64,000 bases of DNA, taken from NCBI RefSeq assembly GCF_001613145.1, contig NZ_BDBU01000027.1, positions 124,001 through 188,000 on the forward strand. Reading direction: 5' to 3'. The notes under the pieces were generated by a model that was given only the letters and a program-made list of their open reading frames with translations, ran no database searches and was not told the DNA's origin. This DNA comes from Nocardia jejuensis NBRC 103114. Its GTDB lineage: Bacteria > Actinomycetota > Actinomycetes > Mycobacteriales > Mycobacteriaceae. Position numbers and translations under genes: made by a program. Below are positions 24,755 through 32,634 of this stretch, in pieces (position 1 is the first letter of the stretch; the number at the start of each line of letters is the position of its first letter).

Positions 24755-24785
24755 TGGCGCGCACCTTTCGTTTGGTGGGAAGTGC

Positions 24786-25400
24786 TCAGGAGAAGATGCC
24801 CGGCAGTGGGGGAGCGGGGTCGGCGCTCGCTCGCAGTGCGGGAATCAGGATGGCGTCGATCAGGTGCGTCAAATACTCGGGTCCGGTGGGCAGTCCGTTC
24901 AGTCTGCGCAGGAGCAGGACCGATCCGGTGATCTCCTCGTAGGGGAACGGCTGCGCACCGGGCGGTAGTTCGCCGCGTTCGACCGCCGCCGCGATCACTG
25001 ATGCCGGAAGTTTGGCGCCGGTCGGTCCGGTCGCGTCCTCGATGTGACGGCAGAGGTCCGGGTCTTGCAGGCCCGCCTGCAGCAACAGCAGGCTCATCGC
25101 CGGATCGGCCGCGCGCATGGTGGTGTCGAGCCGTTCGCACAGGGTGATCAGGTCTCCGCGTAGTGAGCCGGTATCGATCGCGTCGGGGCGCGCGCGAGAT
25201 GCCGGACCGGCTTTGACGGCGGCGACCACCATGTCGCGCTTGGTCTCCCAGCGCCGATACAGGGTCGCTTTCGATGCTCCAGCTCGGCGTGCGACCGCCT
25301 CGAACGTCAACGCCTCGTAGCCGACCTCGCCCAGCAACTCCAGCACACTCGCGAGAATCTCGGCCTCGCGGCGGTGATCGCGAGGTCGTCCGGCGCGCAC
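24786..25400 (-). CDS. TetR-family transcriptional regulator
   Basis: A repressor of about 204 residues with an N-terminal helix-turn-helix (ASVLELLGEVGYEALTFEAV, then ARRAGASKATLYRRWETK) and a TetR C-terminal ligand domain (EEITGSVLLLRRLNGLPTGP). The GTG at 25400 is preferred because a perfect palindrome lies just upstream. Longer starts (GTG at 25442, or further up to 25565) would place the operator inside the coding region. It probably represses itself and the downstream hydrolase gene. Confidence 0.85.
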   Translation of the reverse strand: MRAGRPRDHRREAEILASVLELLGEVGYEALTFEAVARRAGASKATLYRRWETKRDMVVAAVKAGPASRARPDAIDTGSLRGDLITLCERLDTTMRAADPAMSLLLLQAGLQDPDLCRHIEDATGPTGAKLPASVIAAAVERGELPPGAQPFPYEEITGSVLLLRRLNGLPTGPEYLTHLIDAILIPALRASADPAPPLPGIFS

Positions 25401-25429
25401 TCGATCGTCCGGATCCTCGGGGGTCTTAT

Positions 25430-25450
25430 TACGAAACGACACGTTTCGTA
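25430..25450. promoter_or_regulatory. TetR operator palindrome
   Basis: Perfect arms TACGAAAC and GTTTCGTA separated by GACAC, 30 bases before the chosen TetR start. It is a typical autoregulatory operator. Confidence 0.75.
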
Positions 25451-25625
25451 CCGTATCAGAGCGTGGTCGTCTGCCCAGCATCCCCACCGGGACTCCGGGT
25501 CGCTCGTGGTGAGGCCGACCGGGTAGAAAGAATGCGGCGGTGTGGACACGATCCATGACCGCCACCGCACGGCTTCGCGCGGTAACCCAAGTTCACCCTG
25601 TCGAACGAAGAAGAGAGACTGATTC

Positions 25626-27068
25626 ATGGCGTCCTCCACAGCGCGCGCACAGATCGGGGTCACCGGCCTGGCAGTGATGGGCAGCAATATCGCCCGCAAC
25701 TTCGCCAACCACGGCTACACGGTGGCGCTGCACAATCGCAGTGTCGCGAAGACCGATGCTCTGCTCGAGGCTCACGGCGGCGACGGTGATTTCGTGCGCA
25801 CCGAGACCATCGAGGAATTCGTCGCCGCGCTGGAGAAGCCGCGCCGCGTGCTGATCATGGTGAAGGCCGGTGACGCGACCGATGCCGTCATCGAGGAGCT
25901 CGCCGACGCGATGGAGCCGGGCGACATCATCATCGACGGCGGCAACGCCCTGTACACCGACACCATCCGGCGCGAGGCAGCGATGAAGGCGCGCGGGCTG
26001 AACTTCGTCGGCGCGGGCATCTCCGGCGGTGAGGAGGGCGCGCTCAACGGCCCGGCCATCATGCCCGGTGGTCCGAAGGAGTCCTACGAATCGCTGGGCC
26101 CGATGCTGGAAAGCATTGCGGCACAGGTCGATGGCACGCCGTGCTGCACCCACATCGGCCCCGACGGGTCGGGCCACTTCGTGAAGATGGTGCACAACGG
26201 CATCGAGTACGCCGATATGCAGCTGATCGGCGAGGCGTACCACCTGTTCCGCGATGCCCTCGGGTTCGGCGCGAAGCAGATCGCGGATGTGTTCACCCAG
26301 TGGAACTCCGGTGACCTGGAGTCCTACCTGGTCGAGATCACCGCCGAGGTGCTGAACCAGGTCGATGCCAAGACCGGCAAGCCGCTGGTCGATGTGATCG
26401 TCGATGCCGCCGAGCAGAAGGGTACCGGCCGCTGGACCGTCAAGTCCGCGCTGGATCTGGGCATTCCGGTCACCGGTATCGCCGAGGCCGTCTTCGCGCG
26501 CGCCCTGTCCGGTTCGCGCGATCAGCGCAAGGCCGCCAAGGGTCTGGCCTCGGGCACGCTGGCCGAGAAGCCGACCGATGTCGAGCAGTTCACCGAGGAC
26601 ATCCGCCAGGCGCTGTACGCCTCCAAGATCGTCGCCTACGCCCAGGGCTTCGACCAGATCGCCGCCGGCAGCGTCGAGTACGACTGGGACCTGAACCCCG
26701 GTGACATGGCCACGATCTGGCGCGGCGGCTGCATCATCCGCGCCCGCTTCCTGAACCGCATCAAGGACGCCTACGAACAGGACCCGGCCCTGCCGTCCCT
26801 GATCCTGGCGCCGTACTTCCGCGAGGCGATCGAAACCGCCATCGACTCCTGGCGTCGAGTGGTCGCCACCGCGACCCTGCTCGGCATCCCGGTCCCGGCC
26901 TTCGCCTCTTCGCTGTCGTACTACGACGCCCTCCGCGCCGAGCGCCTCCCGGCCGCTCTCACCCAGGGCCAGCGCGATTTCTTCGGGGCTCACACCTACG
27001 AGCGCACCGACGGTCCCGGCAAGTTCCACACCCTGTGGAGTGGTGATCGTTCCGAGGTCTCCGCGTAG
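25626..27068 (+). CDS. gnd: 6-phosphogluconate dehydrogenase, decarboxylating
   Basis: Converts 6-phosphogluconate to ribulose 5-phosphate and CO2, reducing NADP+, in the oxidative pentose phosphate pathway. The 480 residues have the NADP Rossmann motif GVTGLAVMGSNIARN, the substrate loop GISGGEEGALNGPAIMPGG and the catalytic segment GHFVKMVHNGIEYADMQLI with Lys and Asn. The length is that of the long, dimeric class. GAAGAAGAGAG precedes the ATG. A perfect terminator follows, so the gene appears monocistronic. Confidence 0.97.
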   Translation: MASSTARAQIGVTGLAVMGSNIARNFANHGYTVALHNRSVAKTDALLEAHGGDGDFVRTETIEEFVAALEKPRRVLIMVKAGDATDAVIEELADAMEPGDIIIDGGNALYTDTIRREAAMKARGLNFVGAGISGGEEGALNGPAIMPGGPKESYESLGPMLESIAAQVDGTPCCTHIGPDGSGHFVKMVHNGIEYADMQLIGEAYHLFRDALGFGAKQIADVFTQWNSGDLESYLVEITAEVLNQVDAKTGKPLVDVIVDAAEQKGTGRWTVKSALDLGIPVTGIAEAVFARALSGSRDQRKAAKGLASGTLAEKPTDVEQFTEDIRQALYASKIVAYAQGFDQIAAGSVEYDWDLNPGDMATIWRGGCIIRARFLNRIKDAYEQDPALPSLILAPYFREAIETAIDSWRRVVATATLLGIPVPAFASSLSYYDALRAERLPAALTQGQRDFFGAHTYERTDGPGKFHTLWSGDRSEVSA

Positions 27069-27087
27069 CGGATCTCTTGTACGAACG

Positions 27088-27120
27088 GCAGGGCCGCGGA
27101 TCACCGATCCGCGGCCCTGC
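27088..27120 (+). terminator. Terminator of gnd
   Basis: A perfect 15-base stem (27088-27102 against 27106-27120) with a three-base loop, 20 bases past the stop, followed by TGCTTCT. Confidence 0.8.
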
Positions 27121-27222
27121 TGCTTCTCGGCACAAATGCCATCCTCTCGAGTCCCGAGCGCCGGGATAGCTTCAGGCGTCGCCGGTGTCGTCCGAGCGAA
27201 CGGGCGGGAAGTCTCGAAGAGC

Positions 27223-27381
27223 ATGCCGGACTGTGTCGAGGTCGCGTTTCTGGTGGATGGCACTGTGGCGGTGAGGCATTCGAAGGTTCCGGACGGTCAT
27301 GTACTGGTCTTCACCCCCGGCGAATGGGATGCATTCGCCGGGGGTGTGGCGGACGGTGAGTTCCGGTGCCCTAGAGGCTGA
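27223..27381 (+). CDS. Short DUF397-domain protein
   Basis: 52 residues matching the DUF397 family: CVEVAFLVDGTVAVRHSK, then PDGHVLVFTPGEWDAFAGGV and DGEF. The usual N-terminal Trp-Lys-Ser segment is missing, so the protein is short or its start lies further upstream in the same open frame. DUF397 proteins in actinomycetes usually pair with XRE regulators; one is encoded 1 kb away at 28299-29153. A 15-base perfect inverted repeat lies inside the coding sequence. Confidence 0.65.
   Translation: MPDCVEVAFLVDGTVAVRHSKVPDGHVLVFTPGEWDAFAGGVADGEFRCPRG
27312..27346. repeat. Perfect inverted repeat within the DUF397 gene
   Basis: Arms of 15 bases (27312-27326 and 27332-27346), starting CACCCCCGGCG, flank a five-base loop. 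In RNA this is a very stable hairpin that spans the codons for the conserved FTPGEWDAFAGGV motif. Confidence 0.7.
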
Positions 27382-27393
27382 CCTGTACCGGCG

Positions 27394-28185
27394 CTAGTGC
27401 ATTGCCGCCGGGGTGGCGGCGATCATGCCGCCGTCGATGAGGAGGTCTTGGCCGTTGATGTAGGAGGCTTCCTGGGAGGACAGGAAGGCTACGGCGGCGG
27501 CTATATCGTCGGGGGCGCCGAATCGGCCCGCGGCGACTGTGGCGACGACCGCGGGTTGTGCTTCGAGACTCACGTTGGCGTGGAACATGGGGGTCGTGAT
27601 GTAGCCGGGGCTGACCGAGTTCACTCGGATTCGCCTGGGGGACAGGTCTGCTGCGAGGGTGCGGGTGAGGTTGTGCACCGCGCCCTTGGTCGCCGAGTAG
27701 AGGGTCGCGCCGGGGACGCCCTTGTGGACCACCACCGAGGCGTTGATGACGATGGCCGAACCGTCGCTCAGCAGGGGGAGGGACTGCTGGACGGTGAAAT
27801 AGACGCCCTTGAAGTTGATGTTCACCAGGCGGTCGAAGGCCTCCTCGGTGACGTCTGCGACGGGCGCGAACTCCGCCACGCCCGCGTTGGCGAACAGGAC
27901 GTCGAGGCGACCGTAGCGGGTGCGGATGGCATCGGTCAGGGTGTCGAGATCGGCGCGGTTCGCGACGTCACCGCGTACCGCCAGGATGCGCTGTGCCGCT
28001 TCGGCTTGCGGGAACTCGGTGCGCAGGTGTCCGGCCGCGTCGTCGAGCCGGTCCTTGTCGCGCCCGGTGACGATCACGTGCGCACCTTCGCTCAGCAGCC
28101 TGCGCGCGGTCGCCAGACCCATCCCACTGGTACCGCCGGTGATCAACGCGATCTTGTCGTCGAATCGAGAAGTGTTGTGTGTCAT
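27394..28185 (-). CDS. Short-chain dehydrogenase/reductase
   Basis: A 263-residue classical SDR using NAD(P)(H). The cofactor motif is TGGTSGMGLA, with NAGV after it; the catalytic tetrad has Ser in INASVVVHKG, then YSATKG (Tyr-x3-Lys). The C-terminal SYINGQDLLIDGGM is typical. Substrate unknown; closest in style to 3-oxoacyl-reductase/glucose-dehydrogenase-like SDRs. The ATG at 28185 is chosen; another lies four codons upstream. It follows the XRE regulator gene by about 110 bases on the same strand, so joint regulation is likely. It converges on the DUF397 gene. Confidence 0.88.
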   Translation of the reverse strand: MTHNTSRFDDKIALITGGTSGMGLATARRLLSEGAHVIVTGRDKDRLDDAAGHLRTEFPQAEAAQRILAVRGDVANRADLDTLTDAIRTRYGRLDVLFANAGVAEFAPVADVTEEAFDRLVNINFKGVYFTVQQSLPLLSDGSAIVINASVVVHKGVPGATLYSATKGAVHNLTRTLAADLSPRRIRVNSVSPGYITTPMFHANVSLEAQPAVVATVAAGRFGAPDDIAAAVAFLSSQEASYINGQDLLIDGGMIAATPAAMH

Positions 28186-28298
28186 GAGATTCAGCATCGC
28201 GAGTAGACCGAGACTCAAACAGTGTGCGTTCAACCTGGGTGTGCCACCACCAGGCTGCGTCGACGCACAGGACGTTCCTGAACGGCCGGCTGATGAGA

Positions 28299-29153
28299 TC
28301 AGGTGAGCGGTAGCAGGCTGCGGCGGGTCAGCTCGTTCAGGCGTTCGGCGGTGGGGGTGGCGGGGGTCGGGTTGTAGAGCTCCAGGTACCAGTCGGGGTG
28401 ATCGACGACGGTGAGGGTGACCTTGTCGAAGCTCATCGTGCCGACCTCGGGGTGGTGTAGGACCTTGATCACGGGGGTGGGGGTTGCCACGTCGTGGCGG
28501 GACCACAGTTCGGCGAATTCGGGGCTGGCGCTGGAGAGTTCGGTGACCAGGCGGGCGAAGATCGGGTCGCCGGGGGAGTGGGCGGCGTCGGCGCGGAAGG
28601 CGGCGACGAGGTCGGGGGCCATTGCCGACCATTCGGGGTGCAGGGCGCGGAATCGTGGGTCGGTGAAGAAGGTGACGAGGCAGTTGTGCGGGGTGTCGTC
28701 GTAGCCGAAGACGATGCGGGCGCCGTCGTTGACGGCCAGCAGATTCCAGTACCGATCGCGCAGGACAGCGGGACGGGGAGCCCAGGAATCGAGTACCCCG
28801 CGCAACTCGGCGGGGACCGTCGCGGCCGAGGAGTCGCCGGCGCGTGGTGGTCGCAGTCCGGCCAGTAGGAACAGGTGTGCGCGTTCGGGTTCGGTGAGTC
28901 GTAGCGCGCGGCTCACGGCATCGAGCACCTCGGCCGAGACATTGATATCGCGGCCTTGTTCGAGCCAGGTGTACCAGGACACCCCCACTCCCGCGAGCTG
29001 CGCCACCTCCTCGCGCCGCAACCCGGGTGTTCGGCGAGTGCCCGCGCTGACCAGTCCCACCTCGTCGGGCCCGATCCGAGCCCGCCGGGTGCGCAGGAAG
29101 TCCCGAAGCTGTTCCCGTCGACGCTGCTTCGCTACCGATGTACCGCTGACCAT
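28299..29153 (-). CDS. XRE-family regulator with MmyB-like ligand-binding domain
   Basis: A 284-residue regulator: helix-turn-helix in RTPGLRREEVAQLAGVGVSW followed by YTWLEQGRDINVS, then an MmyB-like PAS-type domain (AVNDGARIVFGYDDTPHNCL, FTDPRFRALHPEW, FDKVTLTVVDHPDWYLELY). Many such regulators sit beside an SDR gene and control it, as arranged here. The ATG at 29153 lacks a clear ribosome site, so a leaderless message is possible. Confidence 0.87.
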   Translation of the reverse strand: MVSGTSVAKQRRREQLRDFLRTRRARIGPDEVGLVSAGTRRTPGLRREEVAQLAGVGVSWYTWLEQGRDINVSAEVLDAVSRALRLTEPERAHLFLLAGLRPPRAGDSSAATVPAELRGVLDSWAPRPAVLRDRYWNLLAVNDGARIVFGYDDTPHNCLVTFFTDPRFRALHPEWSAMAPDLVAAFRADAAHSPGDPIFARLVTELSSASPEFAELWSRHDVATPTPVIKVLHHPEVGTMSFDKVTLTVVDHPDWYLELYNPTPATPTAERLNELTRRSLLPLT

Positions 29154-29288
29154 ATGTCGGGCAACAACGTCGAGCCCGTCATTACTCCGCCGCTCGATGC
29201 CCGGCGCGGTCCCTCGGGCACTCCGGCACCTCACGCCCACCGATGCTTCGCCCATGGAAGGCCACGGAGATCCGGCAACAGAAGACGA

Positions 29289-29319
29289 ATGCCCCGCACC
29301 GAAACTCGGTGCGGGGCAT
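29289..29319. terminator. Hairpin downstream of the ABC transporter operon
   Basis: A perfect 14-base stem (29289-29302 against 29306-29319, ATGCCCCGCACCGA arm) with loop AAC. It is 17 bases past the stop of the leftward ABC gene. Confidence 0.75.
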
Positions 29320-29335
29320 CGTGTATCGCGGAGAC

Positions 29336-31291
29336 TCAGGCGGTCGGCGCTGCGACCGCCTCGGCCTCGGCCACCCGTCCGAAGTCCAGCTTCACCAGTT
29401 GGTCGGCCAGGTGGAAGTAGCGGTCGTCGTGGGTGATCACGATGACCGTCTTGCCGCGGCGCTTGAGATCGGCCAGGATCTCGCGGTAGAACACCTCGCG
29501 GAACTTGGGTTCCTGATCGGCGGCCCATTCGTCGAACAGGTAGATCTGGCGGTCCTCGAGCAGCGCGGTCAGCAGCGCGAGCCGCTTGCGCTGTCCCTGG
29601 GACAGATTGATCGTGGACAGTCGCCCGTCCTGCACGGTCACCTTGTGCGCGATCTGCAGTTCCTCGAGGTAGCGCCGCACCTCGACGTCGATGCCGGGTT
29701 CGAAGCCCAGGTAGTCCTCGAACAGGTGGAAATCGGTGAAGATCGCCGACGAATTCTGCCGGAACCACTCGATGTTCTCGTGGTCGATCGGCTCGTCGTT
29801 GAGTTTGAGCGTGCCGGTGCGCGGCACGTACAGACCCGTGATCAGCTTGGCGAGAGTGGATTTGCCGCTGCCGTTGCCGCCGACGACGAAGGTGATCTGA
29901 CCGGGTTCGAAGGTCAGGTCGATCGGGCCGAGCTGAAAGCCCGTCGCGTCCTCGGAGGGCGGCGGTCCCATGGGTGGGCGCATATCGGGCGCGCCGTGCT
30001 TGATTCGCTTGCGGCCGTTCACATCCGGCCGCCCGGCCGGACCGGTCGGTGCGCCGTGCGGCGCCGGACCGCCGTTCGGCGGCGGCGCGTGATGCTGCCC
30101 CGGAGCCGGTCGGCCCGCACCCGGATGACCGGGCTGCCCCGGCCGCCCCGCACCGGGATGCCCCGGCCGCCCGGCCGTGGGCGCACCCTGACCCGGCACC
30201 GGATGGCCGCCGGGATTCGGCGCCGCACCGGGTGCCGACTGCTCACCCGGCAGCGGCGGGAACGGCGACGGCGCTTCGGACTGGTAGCTGTAGCTCACGC
30301 CCACGAGCTCGAGCCGCGCCGAGGTGGCCGCGGGCCGTTCGGTGTACGGGAGCTGCTCCTCGTTGTGCGCGGTCGTCATGGACAGCTCCATGCCGCGAAT
30401 CTTGGCCAGCGCCACGTCACCGCGCAGCAGATCCGGAATCCGATGCATGAAGTTCTGCATCGGCATCGACAGGAACGTTGTGACCAGGATGTAGCCGAAC
30501 ATGACGTCCTTGGGCACGTTCAGCGCCGAGGCGATCGAGAACAGGATCAACGCCATCGTGCCCAGCTGCAGCAGCTGTCCGAAGCCCTGAGCCACCGAGA
30601 ACTTGGAGCCCGCCTCGACGTTCTGCTCACGCAGCGAGTTGGCGGTGCCGAGCAGGTGCCGGTCCATGAAGTCCCGGCGCCGGCCCCGATGCAGCTTGAG
30701 TTCCTTGATGCCCAGGGTCACCGCCTGGAAGGAGCGCAGCAGCGCGTCCTCGTTCTCACGCGCCTCGCGGTAGATCTTGCGCACCCGCTTGAGAACCAGT
30801 TCCACACAGGAGATTCCGAGCAGGGTTCCGGCCACGGTGAACGCGAAAATCGGCCCCGAGATGATCGCGAGGTACGTGAAGCAGCCGATGATGGTGGCCA
30901 CGTCGACGCAGATGCTCGGAATGGCCGTCACCGCTTGCGACAGCGACCGCACGTCCTCGATGAGCGTGGTCATCAGCCGGTGCATGCCGAGCCGCTCGAG
31001 GTGTTCGAGCGGAGCCGACACGATCCCGGAGCTCAACTCCGACCGCAGCCGGTAGATGGCGTCCTGCGCCAACCGGATCAGCAGGACCTGCGAGAGGACA
31101 CCGCTGACGAGGATGACCAGCCCGGTGAGGGCGAAGGCCATGAACGTGACGTTCGGGTGCGGTTCCGGTGACACTACACCCCGAATGAGTGTCACCAGAT
31201 AGGTGTTGGCCACACCGCAGAGCAGGCCCGCGGCGATGATCGCGACGATCCGCATCCAGGAAATCGAGATGAGGAATCTGAGGAGTTGCAT
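29336..31291 (-). CDS. Cyclic-peptide-exporter-type ABC transporter with Pro/Gly-rich insertion
   Basis: A 651-residue half-transporter fusing six transmembrane segments (residues about 1-300) to an ATPase domain, of the PvdE/SyrD/YojI type that exports peptides or lipopeptides. Walker A VVGGNGSGKSTLAK, signature LSQGQRKR, Walker B QIYLFDEWAAD and H-loop VIVITHDD are intact. A low-complexity insertion of about 110 residues (29950-30280), rich in Pro, Gly and Ala (for example PGHPGAGRPGQPGHPGAGRP), interrupts the start of the ATPase domain between LELVGVSYSYQSE and FQLGPIDLTF. It is the last gene of the desaturase-PKS operon, 37 bases after the PKS stop. Confidence 0.88.
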   Translation of the reverse strand: MQLLRFLISISWMRIVAIIAAGLLCGVANTYLVTLIRGVVSPEPHPNVTFMAFALTGLVILVSGVLSQVLLIRLAQDAIYRLRSELSSGIVSAPLEHLERLGMHRLMTTLIEDVRSLSQAVTAIPSICVDVATIIGCFTYLAIISGPIFAFTVAGTLLGISCVELVLKRVRKIYREARENEDALLRSFQAVTLGIKELKLHRGRRRDFMDRHLLGTANSLREQNVEAGSKFSVAQGFGQLLQLGTMALILFSIASALNVPKDVMFGYILVTTFLSMPMQNFMHRIPDLLRGDVALAKIRGMELSMTTAHNEEQLPYTERPAATSARLELVGVSYSYQSEAPSPFPPLPGEQSAPGAAPNPGGHPVPGQGAPTAGRPGHPGAGRPGQPGHPGAGRPAPGQHHAPPPNGGPAPHGAPTGPAGRPDVNGRKRIKHGAPDMRPPMGPPPSEDATGFQLGPIDLTFEPGQITFVVGGNGSGKSTLAKLITGLYVPRTGTLKLNDEPIDHENIEWFRQNSSAIFTDFHLFEDYLGFEPGIDVEVRRYLEELQIAHKVTVQDGRLSTINLSQGQRKRLALLTALLEDRQIYLFDEWAADQEPKFREVFYREILADLKRRGKTVIVITHDDRYFHLADQLVKLDFGRVAEAEAVAAPTA

Positions 31292-31328
31292 GGTTGCTGC
31301 GCTCTTTCGAATCGGGCAGTTCGCTCGA

Positions 31329-32552
31329 CTAGCGGCGAATGATGTCGAAGACGATGCCTTCGAGGGTGACGCCCGGCGCGAAGGAGAAAGCCACACCGGT
31401 CGAAATCGGTTCCGCCGTCTCCGCCTGCTGGACCATCTTCTCCAGCACGAAGATAAGCGAGACACTCAGCATATTTCCGTACTCCGCCAGGACGTCCCAG
31501 CTCACGGCCGCGCGCTCGACGGGGATACCCAGCGAATGCGCCGATTCCTCGATGATCTTGGGTCCACCCGGGTGGATGGCCCACAGATCGATATCGGCCT
31601 TGGCCAGTCCGTTACGTTCCAGCACGCTCGTGATGACCGGATCGACACCGCGGTAGATGTACTGCGGCAGGTTCGCCGACAGTTCGCAGGTGATCCCGTT
31701 GTCGTTGACGCCCAGGACGATTCCGTCCTCCGCGTCGTCGAACAGGTAGCTGAAGCTGTCCCGGATGACGATCTTGCCCGGAGCCAGCGGCTCGTGCACC
31801 TGACCCGCGCCGATCACGACCGCGCCGCATCCGTCACCGAAGAGGCTGTGGATGATGACGTCGTTGATGTTGTCGTCGAAAACCGCGTTGGCCGAACTGA
31901 TCTCGATGCAGATGACCATGGCCTTCTTGTCCGGGTGCGCCCGGACGTAGTCCACGGCGGTGCGGAAGGCGTTCATCGCCGCCGCGCAGCCCATGAAGTT
32001 GACCACGACGCGGCTCACCGTCGGGGAGAGGCCGAGCTGCTTGACGACCGCGACATCCACACCGGGAGCGATGAATCCGGTGCTGGTGGCGAACACCAGC
32101 ATGCCGATCTCGGCGTGCGGATCCTCGATGCCGGCGATGGCGCGGCGGGCCACGTCCACCGCGAGCGGCGCGGCGTGCTCGAAGAACAGGTTCATCCGAT
32201 CCCGGATGGTGGCGGGCTTGCTGCTGAACTCCAGGAAATCGGGGTCGACCGGGTCGACCGCCAGATGCCGATTGGTGATCTTCGTCTTCTGGTAGATCCG
32301 GGGAATCCTGGTGCGCTGCACCGGATCCGCGAACAGCTCGGTGACCTTGTCCGCGGCCTCGGCCTGATCGAAGATCTGCAACGGGGCACCCGTCGCGATG
32401 CTCTCGATCACGCCGACCGTGGTGGGCGGCGACGGCGGTAGCGAGCGCTGTGCCCGATCGTCGCGACCGATGTCGTGTCCGAGATCGTCCCCCACGGAGT
32501 AACGGAATGCCGTCGCCGGCATCGCACTTCCCTCATCGATAGTAATAGACAC
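31329..32552 (-). CDS. Type III polyketide synthase
   Basis: A 407-residue chalcone-synthase-like homodimeric enzyme that extends an acyl-CoA starter with malonyl-CoA and cyclises it to a pyrone or resorcinol. The triad is complete: Cys189 in VVVNFMGCAAAMNAF, His327 in LWAIHPGGPKII and Asn360 in EYGNMLSVSL. It resembles the mycobacterial Pks11/Pks18 group that takes long-chain starters. The GTG at 32552 has GAGGGGAG seven bases before it; an ATG ten codons later (32522) also has a fair site. It lies 82 bases after the desaturase gene and 37 before the exporter gene. Confidence 0.92.
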   Translation of the reverse strand: MSITIDEGSAMPATAFRYSVGDDLGHDIGRDDRAQRSLPPSPPTTVGVIESIATGAPLQIFDQAEAADKVTELFADPVQRTRIPRIYQKTKITNRHLAVDPVDPDFLEFSSKPATIRDRMNLFFEHAAPLAVDVARRAIAGIEDPHAEIGMLVFATSTGFIAPGVDVAVVKQLGLSPTVSRVVVNFMGCAAAMNAFRTAVDYVRAHPDKKAMVICIEISSANAVFDDNINDVIIHSLFGDGCGAVVIGAGQVHEPLAPGKIVIRDSFSYLFDDAEDGIVLGVNDNGITCELSANLPQYIYRGVDPVITSVLERNGLAKADIDLWAIHPGGPKIIEESAHSLGIPVERAAVSWDVLAEYGNMLSVSLIFVLEKMVQQAETAEPISTGVAFSFAPGVTLEGIVFDIIRR

Positions 32553-32634
32553 GAGATGACTCCCCTCTAAAAGTGATGATCGAGCAAGCACTGCCTGCGG
32601 ATGTCTCGATCACCGTTTAATCAGTGGAACGGAT

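Noticed and set aside
20808..24764. Minus-strand frame of 1318 codons opposite uvrA
   Set aside because: A shadow of uvrA and of the hydrolase; no recognisable protein content.
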